Positions 25,901 to 35,300 of a stretch of 64,000 bases of DNA are shown here, one piece after another. How positions within the stretch are numbered: the first letter of the stretch is position 1; each line of letters starts with the position of its first letter. A program made the translations under genes and the position numbers. The stretch comes from Turritopsis dohrnii (Eukaryota; Cnidaria; Hydrozoa; Anthoathecata; Oceaniidae), in contig BQMF02000373.1 in assembly GCA_027922465.2 (NCBI GenBank), positions 62,001 through 126,000 of the forward strand, read 5' to 3'. Under the pieces are notes generated by a model. The model did no database searches, was not told the DNA's origin, and saw nothing but the letters and a program-made list of their open reading frames with translations.

Positions 25901-26966
25901 TTTTATTCTCAAAACTGCCAAATTCAGATAGCTGACAAGTACTCAGTTTGAGGCTATAAATAGCCTGACTTATTGCCCATTGTGTAGTTTATACAAATTC
26001 GAATCTGGAATGTTCTTCTACAATTATACAACAAACATACACCACCTATTGCGCTGGCAGTGGCTTCTTATTATAAGGCTTTTCTTCTTATTTACTTGTT
26101 TACAAAGTTTATAATATTTTTAGCTTTTATTTTATTTAAAGGGAAATTAAGCCTTATATTCCTTTTCTGATTTTGAGCATGAAATACCATACGGTTATCT
26201 TACCATAAATGTAGTCAATAACATCTCCTGTAAAAGAATGTCTTGTAATAGATGTCAAAACTTCTGATACACCACTTCGCCAGATCATATGTTCACTCCG
26301 ACAACTGCAAGTCAGTGCTTCAAATAAGGATGCTAAGTCATCAGTCCTCATAAGTTCCTTTGCTGTGATTGGGTAATTACAAAGTTTTACCAGAATTGGA
26401 ATTAAAACTTTCTGAACTTCCACACATTTTTCGTGATTTCCAAAATTGGCAGGTAATGAAAAAAATAGTTTAATACATTTGACTAAGATAGATTGTAATG
26501 AAGCCGCAACCATACATTCAACCACAGCTAATTCACCGTCCGTTAAAATGTTTAATGTGTTTATCAAGTTCCATCCTTTATTTTCCATATCATCCGTATG
26601 CCTGCAAAAAAATGCAATAATGTCTTTGCTGGCTTGCACCTTCGTTTTGTTGGCTGCACGACGCTGAACTTCCGAAACCATTAACTTAGCTGTATGTGCT
26701 GCAAATTGTAAAACATCTCCAAATCTTTCAGATAACTGTGACGGATCGGTGTTAGTAAAAGCTTTCAGAAATAATGGAAACATAAAATACTGCTTCAACT
26801 CATGCTGTTCAACGGTTAAAGGTGCTGGTGGATGAAGAAACTCCAGAAATAATTTTCGTAAGTGCTGGATACAAAGACTTCTCTCTCTTTGAAGATTACT
26901 GTCTTCTTCCACATTTCGAGCTCCCCTTCGTTTAGCAACGATACCCTTGAAAAAGTTCATGATCAA
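1..26966 (-). CDS. WDFY3: WDFY3/ALFY-like BEACH scaffold gene, 37 exons seen, C-terminus off the window
   Basis: The family member ALFY is a very large BEACH/WD40/FYVE scaffold that links ubiquitinated aggregates to autophagy. The encoded order of segments follows WDFY3 throughout: N-terminal helical repeats, concanavalin-like region, second helical region, then the linker leading to the PH-BEACH domain. About 2608 residues are present. Coding starts with ATG at 26966; a second Met lies two codons in. Every exon junction I assigned keeps phase, from 26966 to 1. Exons 1-12: 26966-26204, 25659-25250, 25100-24856, 24369-24215, 23938-23696, 23365-23159, 22748-22282, 18962-18748, 17970-17186, 16960-16689, 15365-15177, 14994-14761. 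The remaining exons are listed in the segment entries. The BEACH, WD40 and FYVE parts expected for the family must lie beyond base 1. Several introns carry transposons. WDFY4 is the alternative paralogue, but the match to WDFY3 looked closer. Confidence 0.93.
441..1064. mobile_element. 624-bp inverted-repeat element in a WDFY3 intron
   Basis: The ends form a 34-bp terminal inverted repeat with one mismatch, beginning GGCCATRGTTATTTAATA. Inside each end are clustered copies of an AATAATGC/GCATTATT-type motif. No coding capacity and no clear target duplication were seen. Superfamily not assigned. Confidence 0.75.
1945..3460. other. Intron with no recognised feature
   Basis: The stretch between WDFY3-like exons 33 and 32 is AT-rich. 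It contains short pseudo-coding runs, for example GTGCCC-rich sequence near 2165-2240, and a near-duplicate ~35-nt segment around GAAATAGAAATAAAAGAA at about 3050 and 3140. I see no conserved exon or RNA here. Confidence 0.4.
3469..7225 (-). CDS. WDFY3: WDFY3-like exons 27-32: pre-PH region
   Basis: Exons: 7225-7112, 6589-6399, 6316-6248, 5863-5786, 5665-5533, 3657-3469. Exon 27 ends and exon 28 begins so as to give KKEVLQSIIVEL, matching the family's KKQVLEEL helix. Exon 28 holds VRSWLTFIGNEERKK. Exon 31 has WCDMEIELIREGGIWGP and exon 32 GPCRMKKRLVRNEMFYTHYPY, both very close to WDFY3. Exon 28 keeps about seven extra residues (CLCLNCR area) compared with vertebrates; the GT and AG around them are only 21 nt apart, too short for an intron, so I kept them as coding. 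A 1.7-kb inverted-repeat element splits exons 31 and 32. Confidence 0.85.
3782..5479. mobile_element. 1.7-kb inverted-repeat element with ATTAACGAT arrays
   Basis: The termini are inverted repeats starting GTGACGTTCCAGGGGA and continuing through TGATAACAAACGATATTAACG. Immediately inside both ends are dense arrays of the short, nearly self-complementary motif ATTAACGAT/ATTATCGTT (about 3805-4040 and 5325-5452). The interior contains a 3-copy 141-bp tandem repeat and no recognisable transposase. Flanks are TTT on both sides (ATTT left, TTTT right), a possible short target duplication. It lies between WDFY3-like exons 31 and 32. Confidence 0.85.
4126..4548. repeat. Tandem repeat, three copies of a 141-bp unit
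   Basis: The unit begins GTAAGAAATTCAATTTTAGA and recurs at 4126, 4267 and 4408 with only about one difference between copies. The near-identity suggests recent amplification inside the surrounding inverted-repeat element. Confidence 0.9.
7354..7820. mobile_element. 467-bp MITE with TA target duplication (CACGT end family)
   Basis: Terminal inverted repeats read CACGTTTTTTTTTTATAAGAA, flanked on each side by TA. Subterminal copies of TTTTCTTAAG and an internal pair of GAGCCTC blocks in opposite orientation follow. No ORF. It resembles the element at 57627-58095 in both ends and internal blocks. It lies in a WDFY3-like intron between exons 26 and 27. Confidence 0.85.
7960..14645 (-). CDS. WDFY3: WDFY3-like exons 13-26: central helical region
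   Basis: Exons: 14645-14499, 14362-14060, 13797-13645, 13535-13462, 13388-13227, 12686-12495, 11977-11760, 11440-11267, 10899-10742, 10613-10431, 10234-10073, 9635-9446, 8339-8253, 8169-7960. Landmarks shared with WDFY3 include FSLVGTV and NDLLCDLE (exon 15), VGQYLASTLP (exon 18), LGFDWI (exon 19), FNVPES (exon 20), FLSALVATLFP (exon 22), VVDKLWFG (exon 24) and LTSNSKIIFSPRNRDTEF (exon 26). The exon 24-25 join is in phase but drops about 25 residues present in the vertebrate protein (KESKLLIDFII-like helix). Either a small exon was missed between 8339 and 9446 or this lineage lost it. Confidence 0.88.
8650..8830 (+). repeat. Dispersed repeat, copy 1 of 3 (TCCAAACCTAGC family)
   Basis: Contains GGATTTCTATGAAAGCAAA, then TCCAAACCTAGCAGTTT and a run over a CCAAAGCACCATGCA segment. 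The same order of blocks occurs at about 35300-35480 (+) and in reverse at about 61140-61320. No ends identified; probably a non-autonomous element fragment. Confidence 0.6.
12713..13028 (+). mobile_element. tRNA-derived SINE
   Basis: The 5' end carries an A-box-like TAGCTCACTTGGTAAAT and a B-box-like GGTTAAAATCCCGG about 45 nt later, as in tRNA-derived SINEs. The body ends in an (AATA/ATAA)n tail. A short 3' block (CTGGTGGAGGC...CACATCAGTG...GGCCTCG) recurs at 19695-19765, marking a second, 5'-truncated family member. It lies in an intron of the WDFY3-like gene, antisense to it. Confidence 0.7.
14761..17970 (-). CDS. WDFY3: WDFY3-like exons 9-12: acidic linker and concanavalin-like region
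   Basis: Exon 9 (785 nt) encodes a polar, acidic stretch of about 200 residues that I cannot align to vertebrate WDFY3. It is flanked by the conserved FLRLGSPL start and a VVSLTTPRDV...PAFIEFDMNQDGYSCLF end. Exon 10 has FPPQAGLSYCAWIFLE, exon 11 KWNHVCVVLHK and VYVNGQFV, and exon 12 AYIGTHP, WRIGPTAVLEE and LGPGYIGCFQA. These are the landmarks of the laminin-G/concanavalin-like lectin fold found in this family. The donor of exon 11 (gttgga) is non-consensus but the reading frame continues correctly. Confidence 0.9.
15740..15780. repeat. (GTTT)n microsatellite
   Basis: About eight uninterrupted GTTT units inside an intron. Confidence 0.9.
16045..16520 (-). repeat. Dispersed repeat, inverted copy of the 20.2-kb family
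   Basis: Reverse-complement blocks shared with the tandem pair at 20.2-21.3 kb include GAGCTCGAAAAACTGA, CAAAGATTTTGATGACGTC and AAAAACGTCAGTTATCCCT. It ends at a TAGATT-rich segment after a short CAAACAAACA run. Confidence 0.7.
18115..18636. mobile_element. 522-bp hAT-like MITE
   Basis: Imperfect terminal inverted repeats CAGGCCTGGCCGTAAGA and (reversed right end) CAGGGCTGGTCGTGAGA are followed by CGTGCGAT-rich subterminal repeats (GTCGCACG, CGCACGCC). A direct CAGTG flanks both ends. CAGGG termini suit the hAT superfamily, although hAT normally makes an 8-bp duplication, so the class is tentative. It is GC-richer than its surroundings. Confidence 0.75.
18748..26966 (-). CDS. WDFY3: WDFY3-like exons 1-8: N-terminal alpha-solenoid
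   Basis: These eight exons encode the first ~900 residues, a helical repeat region in WDFY3. Exon 1 carries the family start (a short basic leader, then an HLRKLFLEF-type helix). Later landmarks typical of WDFY3 are NANYF-like (exon 3), a GGSRCAHN segment (exon 5), GTLLGLMHS (exon 6), TAAMKDEPVN (exon 7) and FERLAGQSLYPTVLR (exon 8). Junction phases are 1,0,2,1,1,1,0,2. The 3.3-kb intron between exons 7 and 8 holds a large inverted-repeat element. Exon boundaries come from reading GT/AG sites and family similarity, with no transcript data. Confidence 0.9.
19147..22192. mobile_element. 3.05-kb inverted-repeat element with TTATAGAT arrays and nested repeats
   Basis: Ends are inverted repeats of GTGACYGTCCATGGGAAAA followed by AATAACATT. 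A direct ATTT lies immediately outside both ends, consistent with a 4-bp target duplication. Inside each end (about 19178-19375 and 21925-22165) are arrays of TTATAGAT/ATCTATAA. The 2.5-kb core contains a truncated SINE tail, a tandem pair of a ~560-bp dispersed repeat, and no transposase ORF that I recognise. It fills most of the intron between WDFY3-like exons 7 and 8. Confidence 0.85.
20211..21332 (+). repeat. Tandem pair of a ~561-bp dispersed repeat
   Basis: Two head-to-tail copies start at CTAATCCGCG (20220 and 20781) and end TTTTACGCGAGATACTA. They share blocks such as TCGTGGTCATTTTTTCGTTA, GCACGCGGCGTGACGTCAG and AATAGSGATAACTGACGTTT. Inverted and partial copies occur at 16045-16520 and 52225-52300. 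Short ORFs seen within are not conserved between copies and are not genes. Confidence 0.85.
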
Positions 26967-26999
26967 CTATCTTTCCAATTCATCTTGAAGTTATCTAAG

Positions 27000-29480
27000 T
27001 ACATAAACATGTTATCGAAATTAGAGCCAATCCATGTTTTTAAGAGTTGAACCAAATTGAAAACGAAATGCATGTATACACAAGTTGAGGTTTAAAAAAG
27101 TGAAATTTAAAACTGCAAATTTTGCTGAATAGTAGAAACAGTCTAAAGTACATTTCGATACCTGCAAAAATTAATTGCTAATTGATGTCTCCAGAAACCA
27201 ATAAGAAAACGGGTTCTAATTAAGCTATGCTTACAGATAGAGACTAAAAAAAAGGAGAAACACTATTTCCAAGATTAACAATAAAAAATACGAACAAAAA
27301 CAATTAAGGCAGTTGTCTGAGTACCGAGAACACTATAAAAATCATTATAAAGGTTATGTTTGTCTTAAGCATTCAGAATGGCAGTCAATATTGGCAGTCA
27401 GTTTGTCTTCCTACATCCAAAATGATGTTTTGAGGGAAAATTATCAACTTTTCGAAATGCTGAAGGTGTGTACATCGCACCTGAGGGTCTGGAGAAGAGC
27501 CTTGATGGGGGTCCAGGGCCCAAAGCCCTACCGAATCTCAGTGTATTTAAGCTTAAGCAGTCTTGCATTATGAGGATTGCGATTGGGTTAGCGCTCACTA
27601 TAATGCTCCTAGAGTCAGTAAGACGGTAAGTAAGTAAGACGCCCTTTTAACCGCACACATAGATTATAGATACTCTTTAAAGATATCAACTATTTACTTG
27701 AACTAAAACATGTTCAATGTATTATAGTAGTTTTCGCGCACAATTGACAACAAATGATAACTTCCATTTTTTAAGCAATTATTAGCTGTTGCTACGGAGA
27801 ATGACCACCGTTGCTAAGGTAATTTTGCAAACATAATGATTGCAAACATCTCATGACAAGACCTGATAGCAGGGGAGAGTAAAAGGATCCCCGGCATATT
27901 TTTCTAAGATCATGCTTATGAAAAATCTTATTATTTTTCTTGATGGTTAACGAAAACAAATCGACAGTGAATGAGGAATATTAACGTTTTCAGTGAGAAT
28001 GGCCTGTTATGTTTTCATTAGATTATTACTCTACGGTCACGGTGCCAAATAAGCATCCCCCTCCCCCCTTTCCAACCCACACAGAGCTTATTTGCGCTAA
28101 TAAGTAAAATATTATTTTACTTATTAGCACAAAAAATAAAAATATGATTTTTCTTAATTTTCCAACACCCCGGTAATTTGGGCGCCCAAATTCGATGTCC
28201 CCAAAATGGTTATACCGATGTCGAGATTGACCTAAATCAACCCCTGACAACTACTTATTTTCTTTTACATACAGAAAATCAATTTGATTGGCAAAAATCG
28301 TTAGCAGCAGGAAATATTTCTGGGTAGAAATAGTCTTAAAATAACCTTAAAATGGTATAATATATATGTTTACACTTTTACAGAGTATGTTAAGGTGGTA
28401 AACAAGATGCTTAATATAAATCAAAATTCTCAAACTAAACATTTAGTTTAATCTCCTTTCTTCAGAATATCTGTTTTAAGTGTTGAGAAAGAGGAAAACC
28501 CTGGAGTCAAAGATGCTCACAAATTGATCCTTTACATTTAAAACTTCGTTGAAAAAGAAGCCATGTTAAAATATTGTCCTAGTCCAAGTCATTGTCTCAA
28601 ATATTGTCTAGAAACAATCCGTTAATATTCGCTGTATAACTCATGACGAATATTTTTTATAATATTATTATAATCTAAATTTTCTGTTTTTTGTGTTATT
28701 TTATAAATGCTCACATTATATTGCTAAAACCAATTAAAAAGGTACAACTGACAACTTTTAAAATTTAAAAACTCTTTCCTTAAATAACTATTTTCATGTA
28801 ACAAATTGGTAGAAGTACCTTTTCTATATAGGTTTTTTTCATTTTTTAAAAAGAGTCTGGGGAGTCAAACAGTCAAAGGACGTTTGGTGCTTCGTCATGC
28901 TGTTACCCGTCTTTTATATTCGAGAAAACAAATAAGGATAAACTGATTATATATGGTGATTGGATGACACCGAAACGTTTTTATAGAGATTAAAGTAGAC
29001 TTTATCAGACCTGATAACTTTTTGTTTTAACACAAAAATTCTAAAATGGGGACTTACTCATTTTGAGACATTCTACTATCGCAATTTTGTTTAAAAAGAT
29101 TACGATCCCTTAATTTGATTGTTGATTTTGCTGTTCATAATTTCTGAATTAGTAAATAATTATAAACTTTATTCCCCACTCACTCAGACTACTAGAAAAC
29201 CCTTACAAAGGTGTAATAATTAATCATATGAACAATGTTTAGTAAATACAAGTCATTTTATTATCATTATACTGAATAAAATATGAATTTAATATTTATA
29301 AAATATCTTTAAAGCTACAAATAATTAAAAAGAGCTCTATCATATTTGTAAACATCATTTTTAGACACCAGGAATCCCTTTAACTCCTCAAATATATAAC
29401 ACTACTGATTACTCATTCTTGAAAATCTGCCAAGTGATATAGAAATAAAAAATGTCATTTATATATATATAAGTCATTTA
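27000..29480. other. Intergenic region upstream of the WDFY3-like gene
   Basis: This contains the presumed 5' UTR/promoter side of the minus-strand gene, but I see no diagnostic core promoter. A GC-richer strip near 28030-28260 and low-complexity AT stretches are the only texture. No coding potential recognised. Confidence 0.4.
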
Positions 29481-29564
29481 TATCCTATCATACCACACGA
29501 CTGGAAGTCACCAGTTCGAACCCCCAGAAGGCTTCCTACTCTACCCATAACACCCAATGTTATC

Positions 29565-30224
29565 TTGGACCAAGATCTCAACCAAAGTACTACAGAATTT
29601 GTTGGTAGAACACTCTTTATGAAAAATAAATTTAAAAAGTCACTTGAAAACCAGAAAAAATTAATATCAGAAAATACAACAACATCAGAATTGATCAATT
29701 CCAACAACCAAGAATCTACTGATGAAAACCATGAATCTAAGAAGAAACATAATGATCGTGTCTGTAGATTCTACTTGAAAAGCAAATGTCGACACGGACT
29801 GAAAGGTCGTGATTGCAAATTCAGCCATCCAAAAGCGTGTCCTAAACTGATGAAACATGGAAACAAAGGTCCCAAAGGGTGCAAATCTGGATCTAACTGC
29901 GAAGATTTTCATCCAAGAATGTGTGCATCTTCGATTAAAAGAGGGGAGTGCTTTAATGATTTATGCAGCTTTTCACATGTAAAAGGAACAAGGAGGAAAC
30001 CCCTAAATCCAAATAGACAAAATAACCACATGTCAGAACCTGAGGATTTTCGGAAGATTCTGGACAATTTCAAACTCGAAATGATGAATATGTTAAACGA
30101 GAAATTACAGACCACATTGCAACAGCAGATCCATCCACTACCTCAACCAATAAATCAACATCTTCCGAGGCATCTTTACAATCATCCACCAAACTTACCA
30201 ACCCAACGACCACTTCTCTTCTGA
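29565..30224 (+). CDS. Retrotransposon ORF1 with three CCCH zinc fingers
   Basis: The 219-codon ORF is retroelement ORF1, presumed to bind the element's RNA. Three zinc-finger-like clusters lie in residues ~66-145: C-x7-C-x8-C-x3-H, C-x13-C-x5-C-x3-H and C-x8-C-x4-C-x3-H. Upstream is a lysine-rich polar stretch. Downstream is a helix (FRKILDNFKLEMMNMLNEKL) that may multimerise, then a proline-rich tail. The 3' end overlaps ORF2 in another frame. The ORF is intact, but the original start may lie differently since the 5' end of the element is not defined. Confidence 0.75.
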   Translation: MDQDLNQSTTEFVGRTLFMKNKFKKSLENQKKLISENTTTSELINSNNQESTDENHESKKKHNDRVCRFYLKSKCRHGLKGRDCKFSHPKACPKLMKHGNKGPKGCKSGSNCEDFHPRMCASSIKRGECFNDLCSFSHVKGTRRKPLNPNRQNNHMSEPEDFRKILDNFKLEMMNMLNEKLQTTLQQQIHPLPQPINQHLPRHLYNHPPNLPTQRPLLF

Positions 30225-30886
30225 ACGTCTTCTGTTTTCTTAACATACAGGGTCTTTGCCCGCAAACAAGACCATCTTCTATACCATACTTAAGGGACAT
30301 TATGAACACCTCAAAGTACCTCTTCGTTGGCCTAACAGAGTCTTGGCTAACTGAAAGTCACAAAGAAGCAGAACTACAGATAGAAAATTATAAACTTTTC
30401 AGGAAAGACAGAGTTCGTGCAAAATCGAAGTATGGGCGATCAAGTGGAGGTGTTGCTATTTATATTCGAGATGATATAGCGCCTTACTTTGAACCATTGC
30501 TTGAATTTTCCAATGGTGTGAATGAGGCACTAATGGTTTACTCAAGAAAGCTGAACTTATTATTGTGTGCCGTCTACAGGCAACCAAACAATGCCACCCA
30601 TAAATCCAGTGGATTAGAATTTTTGGAACTCACAACTGCCATTCAAGCAAAGACCGATGCTATCCAAGGCTGCGTTCCTGACTTTTATCTATTTGGTGAC
30701 TTCAATATTCCTCTTATACCCTCCATCAACTCATGCACTCCATCACCTTCCTGCGACAAGCAGCTTTTAAAGATTTTAACTGATTTTAGCCTACACCTTA
30801 ACCTAACACAAATAATTCACAATTCTACACACCGCGACGTTTCGTTTGGAGACAACCTGTGGTATTTTGAATATTTCGTTGATTGA
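30173..30886 (+). pseudogene. Truncated retrotransposon ORF2, endonuclease part only
   Basis: The open frame upstream of the first Met reads through FLNIQGLCPQT, the usual start of an AP-like endonuclease domain in LINE ORF2. It is followed by GLTESWL, GGVAIYIRDD, VYRQPN and LFGDFNIP, which match the catalytic landmarks (E of TESW, D and N of GDFN). The final DLILT-type motif, the linker and all of the reverse transcriptase are absent. It overlaps ORF1 in a different frame, so expression would have needed reinitiation or frameshifting. Confidence 0.8.
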
Positions 30887-31754
30887 GTCAATCAAAAATT
30901 GCTTTTTATAAAAAAAAAAAAAAAAATTATATTTCTTCTTGTGTCAACCAAAACTTTTGGTGATGCAGTAGGGCAACTAATTTTAGTATTTGAAAGATTG
31001 AATGGATAACTATTATCATTACTATATATTTTTCACAGGAACAAAAATAGAATCCGGATCCTCCTCTTTTTTCTTTCTTTTTCTTCGAAAGATTTTTCTG
31101 GGGTTTTTTTTCGTTCATTAACACATCAAAGTATCGAAAAAGATTATACCCAGAAATAATTTAAAGCTATTTAGTCAGCCTATTATGTAAAACCTTTTCT
31201 TTAAGTGAATAATCTACGATGTTTATTGGAAAAAACACAAGTAAAATTGTAAAGAAACACAACAAATACTTGCTTCGTGGTCGCCATCTTTAATAGTGCA
31301 CTGCGCACTTTGTGTGGATCTTCACTGCGTGTTTGTGCAACAACATGCTGAGTTTAGCGCGACAAATCCTCATTTATATAAACGCATCCCCCTCTTACTT
31401 TTTCCTCGCCCAAGAAGCCATCCCATTAGTACGGGTTTCAACTTGATCAAGTGCGTCAAATACATCGCTGCAGGAAGAAAAAGCGTTGGAGAGGTAGAGG
31501 TTTACTGGAGTGACCACCACTGGCCTTACCACGTTTAACTCCTGAGCTGAGCTTCACCAAATTTCAACATTTCCCAAGGTCCTCGACACAGCCACTACAC
31601 CAGGGCGTGTTTTTCCTTTTATTTTTTCTCTCGAGCGGTAAAATATCCACAGATCTCCTTACATCATAGGTGCAAGTATAAAAGCTTATCCTTGTAACTC
31701 TACACCAAACGTTGATGTTGACAGAATGAAGCAGTGCAAAAAGATAAATTCTAT

Positions 31755-32062
31755 CTTATTTATTTATTTATTTACGAATGTTTACCCAGGATAGCCTCTT
31801 CAGTTACTTAAGGTACTGTTATCAATGAGGGTCCTGCGAAGGAGGTCCTAGAGCATTTAAAGCCCCCATTTGGGCGACGGAAGCTGTAATGACAGGAACC
31901 GCTCTACTAGACAACCACCTTTTAGACATCATTCCTTACTCTCTTGCTGAGTGCTAAGCAGAGAGGATTGATTCACACTGTTATAGTCGCTGGCATGACT
32001 AGGTCGGGGATTGAACCCGCGACCCGCATAAATTCGCCGTGTGGCACCACACTGTTATATAA
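31755..32062 (-). mobile_element. SINE-like repeat, minus orientation
   Basis: Read on the minus strand it has a tRNA B-box (GGTTCAATCCCCGACC) near its 5' end and finishes in an (ATAA/TAAA)n tail at 31758-31775. This is the usual polarity of a tRNA-derived SINE. The A-box is not clear, so the head may be degenerate. Confidence 0.55.
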
Positions 32063-32115
32063 CATATCAAAATGGTTGAATTTTCTTGGGAACACCCAGT
32101 ATAGGTTTTCTGATG

Positions 32116-32194
32116 TGGTCGAGGGGGAGCGGCGACGAATGTGGTCGAGGGGGAGCGGCGACGAATGTGGTCGAGGGGGAGCGGCAACAAATAT
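32116..32194. repeat. 26-bp tandem repeat, three copies
   Basis: The unit is TGTGGTCGAGGGGGAGCGGC plus GACGAA. The first two copies are identical and the third has two changes. It is markedly GC-rich for this window. Confidence 0.9.
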
Positions 32195-32386
32195 TAAACA
32201 TTTATAACCCGAATATCGACCGCAGGATCGAGGTTCACTGGAAACTACAAAAATGTCTGTGAGAAACATTTATTTACATTTGTCAATTGGAATACAAAAA
32301 TTAAATGAGGTTTCCATGTCGTTAATTAAATATTACGCCTTCAAATAATAATAACAATAATAATATATTTATGACTCTTTTCCAGA

Positions 32387-35300
32387 TCACCTGCTCTCGT
32401 CCCTTCTGCTGGAAGAGTGAGCATTGGTTGTGAAATATGGATGATTCAAGGCGTCTGGTGCAGTCAGTCTTTTCTTTGGGTCATAACATAACATTTTACT
32501 CAAAAGGTCGAACAATTCCTCGTGACACCGCTGCTCTGACGTCATATATTCCTTCAAAGAAGAAAGTAATAAATAAATAATTAAATTTACAGGCGCGAAA
32601 ATATTTTAAATCACGATTTTAAAACGTTCTCGTCTGACTGGGGCAAAAGCAATTTATTTTCCATTTGGCTTGAATCATTACTCATTAGTCGCTCCCGAAA
32701 AGGTCTGGGGGTTTTACAAACAAATTTCTTTGAACTAAAACACGAAATCACTCACTAGTAACGGCTTGCAATTATCTCGCACATATTTTCCTTCGGAACT
32801 GTTCACATCCCAATCAAGACATCCCTTTCGAAAGTATTTATTTTTTCTACAAAAAACGAAAAACATCGAGAAATCAGTCGATCAGGATAGTAACAACGGT
32901 GGCATATCTTGGACGTAAACGTATGCAGCATGTCTTACTTGGATTTTTTTATCATTTCACTTGGTAGTGGACCAAGAATGTGTTCCATCATAGCAAGATG
33001 TTCCCTATTGTCGTGCGTCTGTAAAATAATGAAGGATGTCATGCTATTGACATGAAAGATATGGCAGTCCAGAAAACTTTATCATGATGAATAAAACAAA
33101 TACTGACCTGAAACAGAGTGTTACCAGTATAGAGTTCGAAGATGATACAAGCACAGCTCCATACATCACATGGTTGTGACCAGCCAAGCTCTGTAAAACA
33201 ATGTACAAGGTAAAGAGAACAGAAATAAGCCTTCAACTTTGAAATCTACCCACCAAAGTCTTAATTATTCACTTGAATGTTTGAGTGTTTAATTGTTTAT
33301 TGATTTTTTAACTATTTGGTTATTCTCTTGACTGAATCAAATAATGACAATAGAAATAAACTTAGAAAGTCTTTCACCCAACCACTGATACAAGGTTACA
33401 CTAGCAATTCATTCATGTAAACATCAGTAAATACAAAGAATTTATGAACTACATTGTTCTATACCTAGTACAACTTCAGGTGCTCGATAATGACGGGTCG
33501 ATACAACAGTACTGTGATGTTCATGGTCAAATGTGGCGGAACCAAAATCAATCAAACGTATATCTGACTTTTTCAATATGCGAATATCCTGCCTCTATAT
33601 AAAACAATATGAGAAGAGTGTAAAAGAACGTACAATGTTGATATTCCATTGAGTAGCACCTTCAATTACCGTACAAAAGTAATTTGAATTGTTCTGGATA
33701 CCAAAACAAAAAGCAATACACGTCAAGATTTGAAAACAATACTTACAGCATTAGAACTCCAAAATGAGTCGTATGAAGAGTCCACAAACAGCATATTTTC
33801 AGGTTTCAGGTCTGTGTGAGTTAGATGAATACTATGTAGAACTAAATGAAACAAGGTGACCAAACATTAGTATAATGTAACTCCATATCATTCCAAATCA
33901 ATTTTTTTTGCATGAGCACCTCACAGAAACAAAAACTGAAAGGACAACAAAACAAAGTGATTCTTCTTTGATATTAAAAATTCATATTTTTCAAATATAT
34001 AAAAGCCAATAACTTATCTCTTCTACACAACACTTACATTTTACAGACACAAGTAACTGTTTTGCAATATGTTGGACTTGATTCATCGGATATGGTTGGT
34101 ATATATTTTCTTTCTAAAAATAAAATTACCATTTAAATACATTTTTTAAGGGAATAAAATGAAAAGCAATCAAGTAGAAATTAAAACTCAATCTTTACTA
34201 TGGTTCAACTTACCATGAAATCGAATACACTTTTACCCAGTCTCGGAAAGGCCAAGCATACATGACCATGATAGTTGAATGAACTCAGCAATTCTATGCA
34301 AAGGCTGAAAAAAAAGATGAAGTAACATAAACTACGCAAGTTACTTTTATACATATAACGAAGCTTTTTGTGTCTACTGATTTTCTTTTTAACCTGAGGA
34401 TGTTTTGGAGGGTCTGAAACCACAATATCATAATTTTCAGGAAACAGTAAATATTTTTTACACACATTCACACCTTTTTAAGTAAGAACTACCTGATTAC
34501 AAGAACATTCACATTCTGAATTGCCAAGAAAATTCAGGCTTATTTTATTGGGTTTCTTTGAATCAAAATCTTGAGCCTCAGTGTGTATGTGTAAGCTGCT
34601 CTGTGGAAAATACGTTATTCAACATTTTTGAAAAAAAACTATGACTGATAACATATTATACAATCTTTCTTGCAAGGTGATTATTGTATTTTGGTATATA
34701 TACCTCTATTACTACTTAAATAGTACTGACATCAAAATATTTATGAAAAATTCTTCACTTCTATGTTTACATTTTGATTTTGGTGTTTCAATATCTTCCA
34801 ATCTTTGGTGTTTCAATATCTTATTCCAAGTACTCACGCTGAAAAACTCAACATGCTGTTTAAGCTTTTTCATTATTTCAACTTTATAATGATTAATCAT
34901 TTCACGACAATTTCAGACAAACTATTTGTTGATAAAAACTGTCGAAATTTTTTTCCAATTTATTGCGTTGTAAACAGAGGCAGCAACCTGCCATATCACT
35001 ATCCTGAAATTGGTAAATACAAAAAAAATATGGCGAACGAAAAAGAAAAACCTAAAATGTGACCCAAAATTGTTACTCAGTCAACTTAAAATTAGGCTAG
35101 ATCGTGTTTAAACATGATGTTAGATTGCTTTGTAAAGCATTATTGCAACAATCATTTTAAAACTGCAACGTACATTTCATACGGATTTGCATACCTTTAA
35201 AGCACTAAATCCTTAGTCCTACTGGTACCACTTATGATTTCATATTTTGTCGCTAGGTCGTTCTCCCTAGCATTACCAAAATGGTCCATAATAACATAAT

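Larger units (their letters stand above)
29485..30930 (+). mobile_element. Non-LTR retrotransposon, internally deleted copy
   Basis: The order is a tRNA-like GTTCGAACCCC motif (29513), a CCCH-finger ORF1, then an overlapping ORF2 with an apurinic-type endonuclease start. The endonuclease breaks off after the NSTHR motif, runs into a stop, and is followed within about 20 nt by a poly-A tract. No reverse transcriptase remains. The architecture fits CR1/L2-like LINEs, but clade is uncertain. Confidence 0.8.
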
